In this document: positions 1-6,950 of the stretch, one piece after another
How positions within the stretch are numbered: position 1 is the first letter of the stretch
Layout: the number at the start of each line of letters is the position of its first letter
From: Candidatus Poseidonia alphae
GTDB lineage: Archaea; Thermoplasmatota; Poseidoniia; Poseidoniales; Poseidoniaceae
Reading direction: 5' to 3'
NCBI GenBank assembly: GCA_002505405.1
Contig: DAVD01000032.1
Location: 1-27,112, forward strand
DNA length: 27,112 bases
Notes under the pieces: model-generated
The model's database searches: none
Told to the model about the DNA's origin: nothing
Seen by the model: the letters and a program-made list of their open reading frames with translations, nothing else
Translations under genes and position numbers: made by a program

Positions 1-63
1 CATCGCTACAATCTTCTCTTTTTTCGACTAGATTAGGCATTGATTGGTTCGTTATTCAATTAA

Positions 64-149
64 ATCAGAGGGTTAATGCAGAAACCCATTGATTCGTTTT
101 GTCTAAATCAAAGGGCTTGCAGTGGGTCTTGTCAGACGCTACCCTCTGA
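64..149. repeat. Structured 85-bp element, copy 1 (bounded by 9-bp inverted repeats)
   Basis: The stretch 65-149 starts with TCAGAGGGT (65-73) and ends with its exact reverse complement ACCCTCTGA (141-149), so it has 9-bp terminal inverted repeats. Internally CCCATTG (85-91) can pair with CAGTGGG (120-126) through one G-U pair. The first 81 bases (64-144) match 982-1062 with 10 mismatches. No coding frame explains it. It could be a small MITE-like element, an untranslated RNA or a shared upstream regulatory region. An ATG on the minus strand at 1-3 would place it just upstream of a gene leaving the window to the left. Confidence 0.6.
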
Positions 150-169
150 CGCGATGGGTAATCAGAGGG
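142..169. repeat. Perfect 8-bp inverted repeat (hairpin)
   Basis: CCCTCTGA (142-149) and TCAGAGGG (162-169) are perfect reverse complements around a 12-base loop. The left arm is also the right terminal repeat of the 85-bp element, so TCAGAGGG occurs three times near here (65, 162, 983). The 10-bp palindrome AGGGGCCCCT follows at 166-175. Function is unknown; no U-tract follows on either strand, so it is not a standard terminator. Confidence 0.5.
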
Positions 170-199
170 GCCCCTATGATTAGGTTGAGCCTGATTTTT

Positions 200-250
200 T
201 ACAGATTCCTTGTCTGTAGAGGGTCACAGTTGCCAAGCAAACGACTGTGA
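200..250. repeat. Two adjacent small stem-loops downstream of the 267-890 gene
   Basis: TACAGA (200-205) pairs with TCTGTA (213-218), and TCACAGT (224-230) pairs with ACTGTGA (244-250). Both lie just past the stop codon of the minus-strand gene that ends at 267, so they might stabilise or end that transcript. On the minus strand they are followed by an A-run and not a U-run, so a terminator role is only a guess. The rest of 1-266 holds the 85-bp element and no gene that I can support. Confidence 0.3.
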
Positions 251-266
251 TTCTATTTAGGACCTG

Positions 267-890
267 TCAAGACGATACTTGAACGGAATCGACTTCCTTC
301 GGCTTTGCAGCAGCATTCACCTTTCCTTGTAGTTCGAGGATTATTGGGCGGAGATTTAGCCAATAATGATATGAAAAAGTGGGTGTGTTAACTACAAGCG
401 TCCCGTCGCGACGATAAACCTCGAACCAGCACGAGGTGGATGCGTCATCGCCTTCACCGGTGTACTCTCTAAACCGGGGGTCGTCGCCGTGCTGCATGTC
501 GAAGGCAAAGAAGGTCTTCCTCCTCTCCAACTTTCGAGAGGCAAAGGCCACGTTAAGGTGGTGCGAGACGGGATCCCACGACACGACCATGACCTTGTTG
601 CGGTCCAAGAGCCCCTTGATGGAGACGGCGATGGAAAATAGGAAGGCCAAAAAGACTAGATCAATTACTTGACTGATTGATTCAGGCGAACCCCAGAGGG
701 CGTCAATGACCAAGAAGACCAAAATAATGGATAGGAGGCCAAGACCAATTTGAAGCGCTGTAGGATCACTTTCAATGACCTGTTCACCGACCCCTACGGT
801 TGTCTGAGGCACTGATGGCACGGACATGTCTGCCTGAACGGTAACTTCGTCGTTGACAGCCTCGGGTTGGCTCCAAAACGGCTCAGCCAT
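267..890 (-). CDS. Unrecognised membrane protein with two transmembrane helices
   Basis: I do not recognise a family. With the ATG at 890 the protein has 207 residues: a polar, acidic N-terminus of about 45 residues, two hydrophobic segments (roughly residues 48-66 and 72-92) joined by a short loop, and a C-terminal domain of about 110 residues rich in beta-type sequence and aromatic residues. The frame stays open to a TTG at 944, but the ATG followed by the MAEPFW sequence is the more credible start. It is alone on its strand and sits between the two copies of the structured repeat, with copy 2 about 90 bases upstream. The layout suggests a small accessory cassette. No enzymatic motif is visible. 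Confidence 0.65.
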   Translation of the reverse strand: MAEPFWSQPEAVNDEVTVQADMSVPSVPQTTVGVGEQVIESDPTALQIGLGLLSIILVFLVIDALWGSPESISQVIDLVFLAFLFSIAVSIKGLLDRNKVMVVSWDPVSHHLNVAFASRKLERRKTFFAFDMQHGDDPRFREYTGEGDDASTSCWFEVYRRDGTLVVNTPTFSYHYWLNLRPIILELQGKVNAAAKPKEVDSVQVSS

Positions 891-981
891 GAAGGAACCG
901 TTAGCGAGAAACGATTTGAACGTTTTTCTCTGTACCCTTGACAAAACGAATCAACCCATAATCCGCTTTAGCATTCATCAT

Positions 982-1062
982 ATCAGAGGGTCAATGCACA
1001 AACCCACTGATTCGTTTTGACCAAATCAAAGGGCTCGCAGTGGGCCTTGTCATAGCCTACCC
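982..1062. repeat. Structured element, copy 2
   Basis: This matches 64-144 over 81 bases without gaps, with 10 substitutions (about 88% identity). The left terminal TCAGAGGGT is intact at 983-991, but the right inverted terminus is degraded. The internal stem is kept: CCCACTG (1003-1009) pairs perfectly with CAGTGGG (1038-1044), while copy 1 has a G-U pair at the same place. An inverted copy of its TGATTCGTTTTG core lies at about 942-953. It is upstream of the minus-strand gene 267-890, as copy 1 would be upstream of a possible gene starting at 3. Confidence 0.6.
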
Positions 1063-1128
1063 ATTCAAACGCAATTAGCACCTACGGCAATCCATCGTTG
1101 GTTGGCCCATTGATGCGATATTGAGTGC

Positions 1129-1236
1129 TCAAATGACAATATTGATGTCGCGTTTGACAATCCAGTCGTACATGGATTGAATCGATGGAGCGAGGTGTCG
1201 AGCGTCTTCGGTAAGGCCGTAGGTTACGACTGAAAA
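1129..1236 (-). pseudogene. C-terminal remnant of an HxlR-like winged-helix regulator
   Basis: The minus-strand frame ending in TGA at 1129-1131 encodes about 35 residues with the pattern VxYxLTxxAxxLxPxxxxMxxW followed by a basic tail. This is the pattern of the last beta strand and C-terminal dimerisation helix of HxlR/MarR-type winged-helix regulators. Recognisable similarity stops at about 1231-1236, and the frame beyond that point only overlaps the fasciclin gene on the other strand. No helix-turn-helix is present. I read it as a truncated gene whose N-terminal part was lost at the same junction that truncated the fasciclin gene. The family call rests on one short segment. Confidence 0.45.
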
Positions 1237-2280
1237 GTGCCTGCAGCAAACGTGACCGATTGCATGTCTGCTCCAACGGTTAATGGAAACCCGCTTTCCT
1301 TTACCGTTGGCGACAGCGTCATGGTCAATGGAGCAACCGTCGTCGACGCTGATATCGCAACCAGCAACGGTGTCATTCACGTCATTGACAAGGTCTTGAC
1401 GCCAACCTCAACACCAAACGACCTCCCTCGTACCGCTCAATGCACCGGCATCCACAACTCCCTTGTTGCTGCCGTCATTCAAGCAGAACTGCTTGAAACG
1501 CTTCAGGGCGACGGTCCGTTTACTCTGTTTGCACCTACCGATCAAGCGTTCATTGACGCAGGCATTGACCTCACATCGCTTGACACACCAGAAGGTAAAG
1601 CGGCCCTTACCGACATCCTCCTTTACCACGTCCATTCTGGCTCAGTCCAAGCTTCGAACATTAGCGAAGGCATGATGCTGCAAATGGTGAACGGCGATAA
1701 CACGACCCTTTCTTTAACAACAGGAATCAACGGAGCCAACATCACACTAGCGGACGTCATGACATCAAACGGAATCATCCACGTGATTGACGCCGTTCTC
1801 ATGCCGCCCGAAGAAGCCGTTGACGACGCGTCTGGAGACGGTGTAGCCTCAGAAGACGATGAAGGCGGTTTGATGACCATCATCTCGTTTGTTGCAGTTG
1901 GCCTAATTGGAGCCCTAGGGGCCGTTCTTTTCTTGAGGTCCCGAGCCTCTGACGAAGAAGTTCAGAAGGATCTCTCCGAACTTGGTATCATTACCAACTC
2001 TCAACCCATTGCTGCAACCGTTGACTACAGCGCTCAATATGCCCAACAAGCCCAACCGGCCCAACAGGTTGCGACCCAAGCATACGTTGCTCAGCCCGCG
2101 CAGGCGGTTCAACCGATTCAGACGGTTGAGGTCATTCCCCATCCGATGGCGGTACAACCCGTCGTGGCTGAACCCACAGTGGTTCGGCAATGGACCGATG
2201 AAGGTGGATATACCTGGAGGTCCATGGACAATGGAAACACCTACTGGTGGACCGGTACCGAATGGAAACTCTACGGCTGA
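1237..2280 (+). CDS. Fasciclin (FAS1) domain membrane protein, 5'-truncated
   Basis: The first 50 or so residues are the last third of a FAS1 domain (a VNGATVV strand followed by SNGVIHVIDKVL). A complete FAS1 domain follows at about residues 65-190, with FTLFAPTDQAF, YHVHSG and SNGIIHVIDAVL motifs. Then come an acidic linker, one transmembrane helix (about 212-233), an Ala/Gln/Pro-rich segment and an aromatic tail with the pattern TWRxMxxGxTYWWxGxxW. FAS1 domains mediate adhesion outside the cell. No signal peptide remains: the frame is closed by TGA at 1231-1233 and the only start at the edge is GTG 1237. The gene has probably lost its 5' half and may be a pseudogene or rely on a new start. 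Confidence 0.75.
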   Translation: MPAANVTDCMSAPTVNGNPLSFTVGDSVMVNGATVVDADIATSNGVIHVIDKVLTPTSTPNDLPRTAQCTGIHNSLVAAVIQAELLETLQGDGPFTLFAPTDQAFIDAGIDLTSLDTPEGKAALTDILLYHVHSGSVQASNISEGMMLQMVNGDNTTLSLTTGINGANITLADVMTSNGIIHVIDAVLMPPEEAVDDASGDGVASEDDEGGLMTIISFVAVGLIGALGAVLFLRSRASDEEVQKDLSELGIITNSQPIAATVDYSAQYAQQAQPAQQVATQAYVAQPAQAVQPIQTVEVIPHPMAVQPVVAEPTVVRQWTDEGGYTWRSMDNGNTYWWTGTEWKLYG

Positions 2281-2362
2281 GACAAAACACTGTTTCAATC
2301 GATGAGGCTTCACTTCCCTGAGGATGAGATACATTGATATTTTGCGGCCTGCTCTTTACAGC

Positions 2363-2752
2363 ATGGGCAAAAGCGTCTTTGTAAACTTTGTATCCGAGCC
2401 GAAAAATGACACGATCAAATCCATTGTTGGACTTGCATGTGCAGCACAAGCCATTCAAGACGGGCACCAAGTGAGCGTCTTCTTTGCTGCTGCAGGGACC
2501 CGGTTTCTCGACCCTTCATACATCAAAGAACTCGATGCAGAAATGGGAGCCGACACATCCATGATTACGAACTTCATGGAAGTCATTGTTTCTGGAGCAA
2601 CGCTTTACTGTTCCTTTGCTTCAGTGAAAGCCGTCCTCGGCCACAGTGAAGGAGACGGCGCCCTCTTTGTTGCTGACGACCGAATTGAATGGAGCGGCCC
2701 ACCTGGCGTCATTGCCTTGGCCACTGCAGCGGATGTCCAACTCGTCTATTGA
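2363..2752 (+). CDS. DsrE-like small alpha/beta protein
   Basis: A 129-residue protein in the style of the DsrE/DsrF fold. It has an N-terminal beta strand (KSVFVNF), a helix rich in small residues (IVGLACAAQAI), a second strand (VSVFFAA) and a Cys in an LYCSFASV segment at about residue 85. Relatives include sulfur-transfer proteins and uncharacterised so-called peroxiredoxin-like proteins; no substrate can be assigned. I prefer ATG 2363 to the in-frame ATG 2324 because fold similarity begins there, and a TATA-like GATATTTT at 2335-2342 lies about 25 nt upstream, as for a leaderless archaeal mRNA. It follows the fasciclin gene and converges on the 2776-3756 gene. Confidence 0.6.
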   Translation: MGKSVFVNFVSEPKNDTIKSIVGLACAAQAIQDGHQVSVFFAAAGTRFLDPSYIKELDAEMGADTSMITNFMEVIVSGATLYCSFASVKAVLGHSEGDGALFVADDRIEWSGPPGVIALATAADVQLVY

Positions 2753-2775
2753 GGCAAGGGGTTCATCGAGCAGGA

Positions 2776-3756
2776 TCAAATTCGCTTGATGTCAAACCAG
2801 ACCGGCTTGTGGTCGGAAACCGCTCCACTGCTCACGGTTTCGTCAATGCCCCACTGACCTGTTAGGCGCTCATCCAATTGACTTGAAGTCACGATCCGGT
2901 CGTAGGCACAACGTGAGTTGCCCACTGTTGTATCGGCATCATCTGGAATCAGCCAGGTATAATTCTCTGAGGAGATGGACAGGTCCACCAATTCGTTGTA
3001 AGATGCATAAGAGCAATCGCCATTGAAATCACCAAGAATAACGTAGTCGTCATCATCGGAATAATTGGTTTGTGCCCATGAAAGCACGTCGCCGAGGGCT
3101 CCCAGTTCCTCAACCGCAAGGGTGGGTTTGGTGTGGATGTTGACAAAAACGATGTCCGTGCCGGTTTCTTCTCCATTGGTGTCCAAAAGCATGAAGGTCG
3201 CAAGGAACGGTTCCCGTTGAAAGGAATCGTTGGTGCTGTCATCGTACAAGGTTCCGTTGTCCATCGACGTAAATACCGTAGGCTTGTAATAAAACGCATA
3301 TTGCTCTTGAGAATTCTTGTCATCATCTTGCATGCCGCTGCGCTCAGAGAGCACCATCTCCCATTCCCTCGATTGGTTGGTGAGGTTTTCTTGACCTGCA
3401 ATACCGTTTAATTCATTCAGGAATAAGTACGGAACTTCCTCGTCGATGTCTTTGATCTCTTGGACGGCTACCATGTCGTAGTCCTGGAAGAGTTCTACCA
3501 ATTCTGCAACGACCGTAACATTGCTCATTTTTGTGTCACCAAAAACCTTGATGTTGAATGTAGCAACGCGTGCAACCTCGCTTCGGTCCAGTTCTTCAGC
3601 GGTGAAATTTTCATCGATGGTGATTCGGTTATCAATGAGTACGTAAACGATTTCAGGGTCTTGTTCCGGTTCGTTTAGAAGGTCAATGGCCACGATAGAG
3701 AGAATGACAATCGCGATGAGGCTGAGCGCTTGAAGACCCTTCTCACCCCCGTTCAT
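2776..3756 (-). CDS. Membrane-anchored endonuclease/exonuclease/phosphatase (DNase I fold) protein
   Basis: The 326-residue protein has a hydrophobic segment at residues 8-27, best read as a signal anchor, and then an EEP (DNase I-like) domain. Signature residues are present: N68 in ATFNIKVFG, E100 in VAVQEIKD, a His in NIHTKP (near 210), GDFNGD (near 248) and the C-terminal SDHKPVWFDI. These match the metal- and phosphate-binding residues of DNase I-family hydrolases. The enzyme is predicted to cut phosphodiester bonds of extracellular or surface DNA or RNA, with nutrient scavenging as a plausible role. Two Cys around the GDFN and RCAYDR segments could form a disulfide outside the cell. It is a single gene on its strand. 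Confidence 0.85.
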   Translation of the reverse strand: MNGGEKGLQALSLIAIVILSIVAIDLLNEPEQDPEIVYVLIDNRITIDENFTAEELDRSEVARVATFNIKVFGDTKMSNVTVVAELVELFQDYDMVAVQEIKDIDEEVPYLFLNELNGIAGQENLTNQSREWEMVLSERSGMQDDDKNSQEQYAFYYKPTVFTSMDNGTLYDDSTNDSFQREPFLATFMLLDTNGEETGTDIVFVNIHTKPTLAVEELGALGDVLSWAQTNYSDDDDYVILGDFNGDCSYASYNELVDLSISSENYTWLIPDDADTTVGNSRCAYDRIVTSSQLDERLTGQWGIDETVSSGAVSDHKPVWFDIKRI

Positions 3757-3894
3757 AAAATCCGCTTTTGAATCGTGGTAAAAACCTTGACGCTGTCTTT
3801 TGAGTTGCCGAGGTCACTTGAAGGCCAAATGACGCATAAGCGAAAGGGCCGGATGGCTTGATGACCAGGCGAACTTTTGGCCTCACACGACCCT

Positions 3895-4248
3895 TTACTC
3901 ATCGGTGCCGATGAGTTTGTAATCTTCAGAAAGAGGCGTAGCTCCAGTTTCCATGGAGATGATTTGACCGTCTTTGAAGCGCATGAATGAAAGGACTGCT
4001 TCCGAGTCGGAATCGTTAGCAAAGTGAACGATGGAATGGGCAACGCCAACTTCATCGTTTTCAAAGAGGATACGGTTGTGCTCTGAAGTTGGTGTGTTGT
4101 TGCCTGATACAAAGCCCAAAATATCGGATTTGCTCATGGTGAAGCCACCAACGTGTGGGTTGAACACACAATCATCGTGAATGATGTTCGCAAGAGCGTC
4201 CGCATCTGCATTGTCCCAGGCTTCGTTGTATGCTTCTATGATTGACAT
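3895..4248 (-). CDS. NTF2/SnoaL-like protein
   Basis: A 117-residue single-domain protein. The opening helix (IEAYNEAWDNADADALANII), a HDDCVFNPHVGG segment and the following beta strands are typical of the SnoaL/NTF2 cone-shaped fold, in which a pocket binds small hydrophobic ligands. Members range from isomerases to binding proteins, and no catalytic pair can be assigned here. ATG 4248 has a TATA-like TTTAAAT (minus strand, 4271-4277) centred 26 bases upstream, so the mRNA is probably leaderless. The gene is divergent from the methyltransferase at 4411. The 138 bases between its stop and the next gene (3757-3894) hold nothing I can identify. Confidence 0.7.
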   Translation of the reverse strand: MSIIEAYNEAWDNADADALANIIHDDCVFNPHVGGFTMSKSDILGFVSGNNTPTSEHNRILFENDEVGVAHSIVHFANDSDSEAVLSFMRFKDGQIISMETGATPLSEDYKLIGTDE

Positions 4249-4269
4249 GGTTGGGACTCTGTGGCTTTT

Positions 4270-4279
4270 GATTTAAACA
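4270..4279 (-). promoter_or_regulatory. TATA-like box for the NTF2/SnoaL-like gene
   Basis: On the minus strand this reads GTTTAAATC-like, with TTTAAAT at 4271-4277, centred 26 bases upstream of ATG 4248. Archaeal box A elements lie about 26 bases before the transcription start, so transcription would start at or next to the ATG. Confidence 0.5.
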
Positions 4280-4382
4280 CAGCGATACTGAATCACGGCT
4301 CCAGCCGACGAGGTTCTGTTCTCCGGACCCGTCGATTGGGTCCCAAGACGCGCGTCCCGAACCGCTCAATGGCGCGAAAGGT

Positions 4383-4389
4383 GATATAG
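4383..4389 (+). promoter_or_regulatory. TATA-like box for the DNA methyltransferase gene
   Basis: GATATAG at 4383-4389 is preceded by the purine-rich GCGAAAGG (BRE-like) and is centred 25 bases upstream of ATG 4411. This predicts a leaderless mRNA and supports the chosen start. Confidence 0.5.
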
Positions 4390-4410
4390 CCACCAACAGC
4401 ACTGCCCGAT

Positions 4411-5367
4411 ATGGCCGAAAAACCAGCCGAAGAATCATCGTCGTTGGACGGTGCTCGTCGTCGCGCCGGTACAGCAACTTCGTCCTTCGGTGTTTCCAAG
4501 CGTGAAGGCCACGACGCTTCGTTGTATTACAACAGCCGTCTCAACGAGGGCTTGGTTGCTTCCCGAGAGGTAGGAGACGCCCAGAACTGCCCTGAAGAGC
4601 ATCTTGATTCTCTCATATGTGGCGATTCAAGAGCGCTCCCTCTTCCGGATAATTGCGTCCATCTTGTCGTCACTTCTCCACCCTACAATGCTTCCAAAGA
4701 ATACGATGAGGACCTTTCCCTAAGAGAATACCTCGGCCTTCTTCACGATGTCTTTGCCGAATGCTATCGAGTTCTTACACCAGGCGGGCGGATGGTCATC
4801 AACGTCGCCAACTTGGGCCGAAAACCGTACATCCCTCTTTCATCCCACATCAACATCATGATGCACGAAATAGGATTTTTAATGCGAGGTGAAATCATCT
4901 GGGATAAATCGGCAAGCGCCGGTTCGTCGTGTGCCTGGGGCTCGTTCCAATCGGCATCAAACCCATGCCTAAGGGACGTTCACGAATACCTTCTTGTCTT
5001 TTCAAAAGGCAATTACAAACTTCCCCGAACAAAGAGCGAGCGGGCAGAAGGGCGTGTTGATACCGTGCCTCGTGATGATTTCATCAAGCATACCAAATCG
5101 ATTTGGTCGTTTCCAACCGAGCGAGCATCGCGAGTCAACCACCCTGCGCCGTTCCCGATTGAACTGCCAAAGCGTTGCATTGAACTGTACAGTTTTGTCG
5201 GAGACGTGATCCTCGACCCCTTTAACGGCTCGGGAACTACATGCGTTGCGGCGAAACAACACGGTCGGCACTACATCGGTGTTGACCTTTCAGAGGAATA
5301 CTGTTCAACAGCAGAACGACGCTTGGACGAGGTAGAACCGTTCGTTTTAGACGAGATCACTCATTGA
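4411..5367 (+). CDS. Orphan DNA amino-methyltransferase (TSPPY type, beta order)
   Basis: The 318-residue protein has the catalytic motif TSPPY at residues 88-92, followed far downstream by the SAM-binding motif DPFNGSGTT at 269-277 and a GVDLSEEY segment. The order (catalytic first, SAM-binding second) is that of beta-class amino-methyltransferases. SPPY often goes with N4-cytosine methylation but does not exclude N6-adenine. An N-terminal KREGHDASLYYNSRL segment is, from memory, conserved in this subgroup and lies after the chosen ATG, which supports the start. No restriction endonuclease or specificity subunit is adjacent, so this is an orphan enzyme that may mark DNA for replication, repair or regulation. 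Its last 11 bases overlap the convergent gene 5357-5575. Confidence 0.88.
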   Translation: MAEKPAEESSSLDGARRRAGTATSSFGVSKREGHDASLYYNSRLNEGLVASREVGDAQNCPEEHLDSLICGDSRALPLPDNCVHLVVTSPPYNASKEYDEDLSLREYLGLLHDVFAECYRVLTPGGRMVINVANLGRKPYIPLSSHINIMMHEIGFLMRGEIIWDKSASAGSSCAWGSFQSASNPCLRDVHEYLLVFSKGNYKLPRTKSERAEGRVDTVPRDDFIKHTKSIWSFPTERASRVNHPAPFPIELPKRCIELYSFVGDVILDPFNGSGTTCVAAKQHGRHYIGVDLSEEYCSTAERRLDEVEPFVLDEITH

Positions 5368-5575
5368 GTTGCTCAATATTTTCCCAAGGTACTGACGGTT
5401 GTGAAGGCTCCGGGGCCGGTTCAACTTCAGGACCTTTGACTGCGGGATTGTTTTCATCGCTCTCCGTTTCATATCCATCATGACCTTCCAATGATCCCGT
5501 AGCCGCCAAAAGGAAAAAGGCAAGAATGAAAATCGACCCTCCTACCGTGAGATAGCCAGCCCACTTTCCAGCCAT
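5357..5575 (-). CDS. Small single-span membrane protein
   Basis: From the ATG at 5575 this encodes 72 residues: MAGKWAGYLT, one hydrophobic helix at about 9-28 ending in small residues, and a 44-residue acidic, proline-rich tail (EPAPEPSQP). No family is recognised. The frame runs further upstream to 5689, but that extension lies in the divergent promoter region and is unconvincing. A TATA-like GTAAAAATACT on the minus strand (about 5603-5614) lies some 30-35 bases upstream of the ATG. Its 3' end overlaps the methyltransferase stop by 11 bases, tail to tail. Confidence 0.6.
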   Translation of the reverse strand: MAGKWAGYLTVGGSIFILAFFLLAATGSLEGHDGYETESDENNPAVKGPEVEPAPEPSQPSVPWENIEQLNE

Positions 5576-5602
5576 ACTCGTTTCAAGAATACTCAGTGTT
5601 TC

Positions 5603-5614
5603 AGTATTTTTACA
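5603..5614. promoter_or_regulatory. TATA-like region shared by divergent genes
   Basis: AGTATTTTTACA is the most A/T-rich stretch between the starts at 5575 (minus) and 5674 (plus). Spacing fits a nearly leaderless mRNA for the small membrane protein and a leader of about 35-40 bases for the M24 peptidase. Inferred from base composition and spacing only. Confidence 0.35.
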
Positions 5615-5673
5615 ACTTCTGCCTACTTGATTGCTCCGATTGGGTTTTGAACGGTCGCCGTCCACATCGAAGC

Positions 5674-6948
5674 ATGACGACTTGGACAACCGACGATTTG
5701 GTTGGCCCCGAGGGTGAGGATTGGCGCGTCCCAGTCTCCGAACTTGCTCACCGGCAAGCAGGCCTTGCAGACATGCTCCGCGATGCGGGAATTGCTGGTG
5801 CTCTCATTCAACACCCCGTTGATTTGTACTACTATACCGGAGGGCGGCAAGACAGTTCCTTCTTCGTTCCCGCAACAGGTGCTGGCGGCAGCATACAAGC
5901 GGGTGGCGACGGCCCGGTTAGTTTCGTCCGTCGTTCTCTGAAGCGAGCACAGCACGAGGCCGGTGGCGACGATGCCCCACACCAAGTTCTTCCATTTCCT
6001 CGCCTTTCACTGCTTGCAGAAACATTGCAGCAGCGAGGCGTTACCGACGTTCCAGGTCTTCAATTCGGAGAAGCCCCAGGTACGTTCACTGCTCGCTTTG
6101 CAGCGGCTCTATCATCGCTTGGCGACGCCCCCGACATCACTACAATCGTTCACGCCCAACGTGAAATCAAATCCACATGGGAATTGGAACAAATGGAAAC
6201 CGCAGCGGCCGTCCAGTTCAGAATGTTTGAGGCAGTCCATGCGGTTGGAGGAGAAGGAATGACTGAACTCGACATGGTAGCAGCGGCTGAAGCCGTCAGC
6301 CGTAGCGAAGGGTTTGGCGGCAACGTTCAGATGCGTCGTTATCCGCTCCAATGCGACCGTGGTGTCATCGTCGCAGGGCGCGCTGGAGGCATTCCATCGT
6401 TCTTTGATTCAGCAGTCGGAGGGACAGGCGCTCACCCACTTTCGGGGATGGGCTCTGGATTTACCAAGGTCAAACCCAACGAACCGGTTTTGGTTGACCT
6501 TGTTCATGCACACCGCGGATACATGGTCGATGCCACCCGAATCTTTGTTGCGGGTTCGCTTTCACCGGAATGGAATCAACGTTTGGAAGACATGGTCGCG
6601 GTGAAAGAAACCGTCGTTGATGTTCTTGACCAAGGCCGACCGTGCAGCGATGCGTGGGAGGATGGATATGCTTTGGCCGTTGAACTGGGTTATAGCGACC
6701 ATTTGATGGGTACAAATCCAGACCAAAGTCGCTTTCTTGGGCATTCAATCGGCCTGCAATTGGACGAATCGCCTGTCGTCGCAGCAGGTTTTGACCGTCC
6801 CTTGCCGGTCGGAGGAACGATGGCGATTGAGCCAAAAGTCGTCTACGCTGAAGGAAGCGTTGGCTCAGAAGATACGTGGGTTCGCGACGAAGACGGCATG
6901 AACCCGATTACTGCAGGTGGCGGCCTGCCTTGGTTGATGGAGTGGTAA
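5674..6948 (+). CDS. M24 family metallopeptidase (Xaa-Pro aminopeptidase-like)
   Basis: The 424-residue protein has an N-terminal creatinase-like domain (about 1-150, with a DLYYYTGG segment) and a C-terminal pita-bread domain. Metal-ligand motifs of the family are present in order: two Asp in VDLVHAHRGYMVDATRIF (near 275 and 286), His in LGHSIGLQLDESP (near 356), Glu in MAIEPK, and a final Glu in GSEDTWVRDEDG. It should remove N-terminal residues before proline, or act on related dipeptides, in the cytoplasm. ATG 5674 is chosen; the frame extends 26 codons upstream without family similarity. It heads a plus-strand run, with the next gene starting two bases after its stop. Confidence 0.88.
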   Translation: MTTWTTDDLVGPEGEDWRVPVSELAHRQAGLADMLRDAGIAGALIQHPVDLYYYTGGRQDSSFFVPATGAGGSIQAGGDGPVSFVRRSLKRAQHEAGGDDAPHQVLPFPRLSLLAETLQQRGVTDVPGLQFGEAPGTFTARFAAALSSLGDAPDITTIVHAQREIKSTWELEQMETAAAVQFRMFEAVHAVGGEGMTELDMVAAAEAVSRSEGFGGNVQMRRYPLQCDRGVIVAGRAGGIPSFFDSAVGGTGAHPLSGMGSGFTKVKPNEPVLVDLVHAHRGYMVDATRIFVAGSLSPEWNQRLEDMVAVKETVVDVLDQGRPCSDAWEDGYALAVELGYSDHLMGTNPDQSRFLGHSIGLQLDESPVVAAGFDRPLPVGGTMAIEPKVVYAEGSVGSEDTWVRDEDGMNPITAGGGLPWLMEW

Positions 6949-6950
6949 GA

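Noticed and set aside
1..3. ATG on the minus strand at the left edge
   Set aside because: It could start a gene lying to the left, with the repeat element upstream, but no coding sequence is visible in the window.
166..175. Palindrome AGGGGCCCCT
   Set aside because: A 10-bp perfect palindrome in G/C-rich context is expected by chance at low frequency; there is no second copy and no gene start at a fitting distance.
200..250. Terminator for the 267-890 gene
   Set aside because: Stem-loops exist, but the minus strand lacks a U-tract after them, so only the hairpins are reported.
436..672. Open frame antisense to the 267-890 gene
   Set aside because: It is wholly contained in the opposite-strand gene, has no recognisable domain and lacks a credible start; the minus-strand frame has clear membrane helices.
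4293..4499. 68-codon minus-strand frame over the divergent promoter and the methyltransferase 5' end
   Set aside because: Codon use is not bad and part reads like a small basic protein, but it starts at TTG, would cover both TATA boxes and overlaps a methyltransferase N-terminus that looks conserved. Left out, though comparison with relatives could revive it.
5357..5367. 11-bp tail-to-tail overlap of TCAnnnnnTGA form, repeated at 9264-9274
   Set aside because: Two convergent pairs have the same overlap length, but this only needs two TGA codons facing each other and is probably coincidence in a compact genome.
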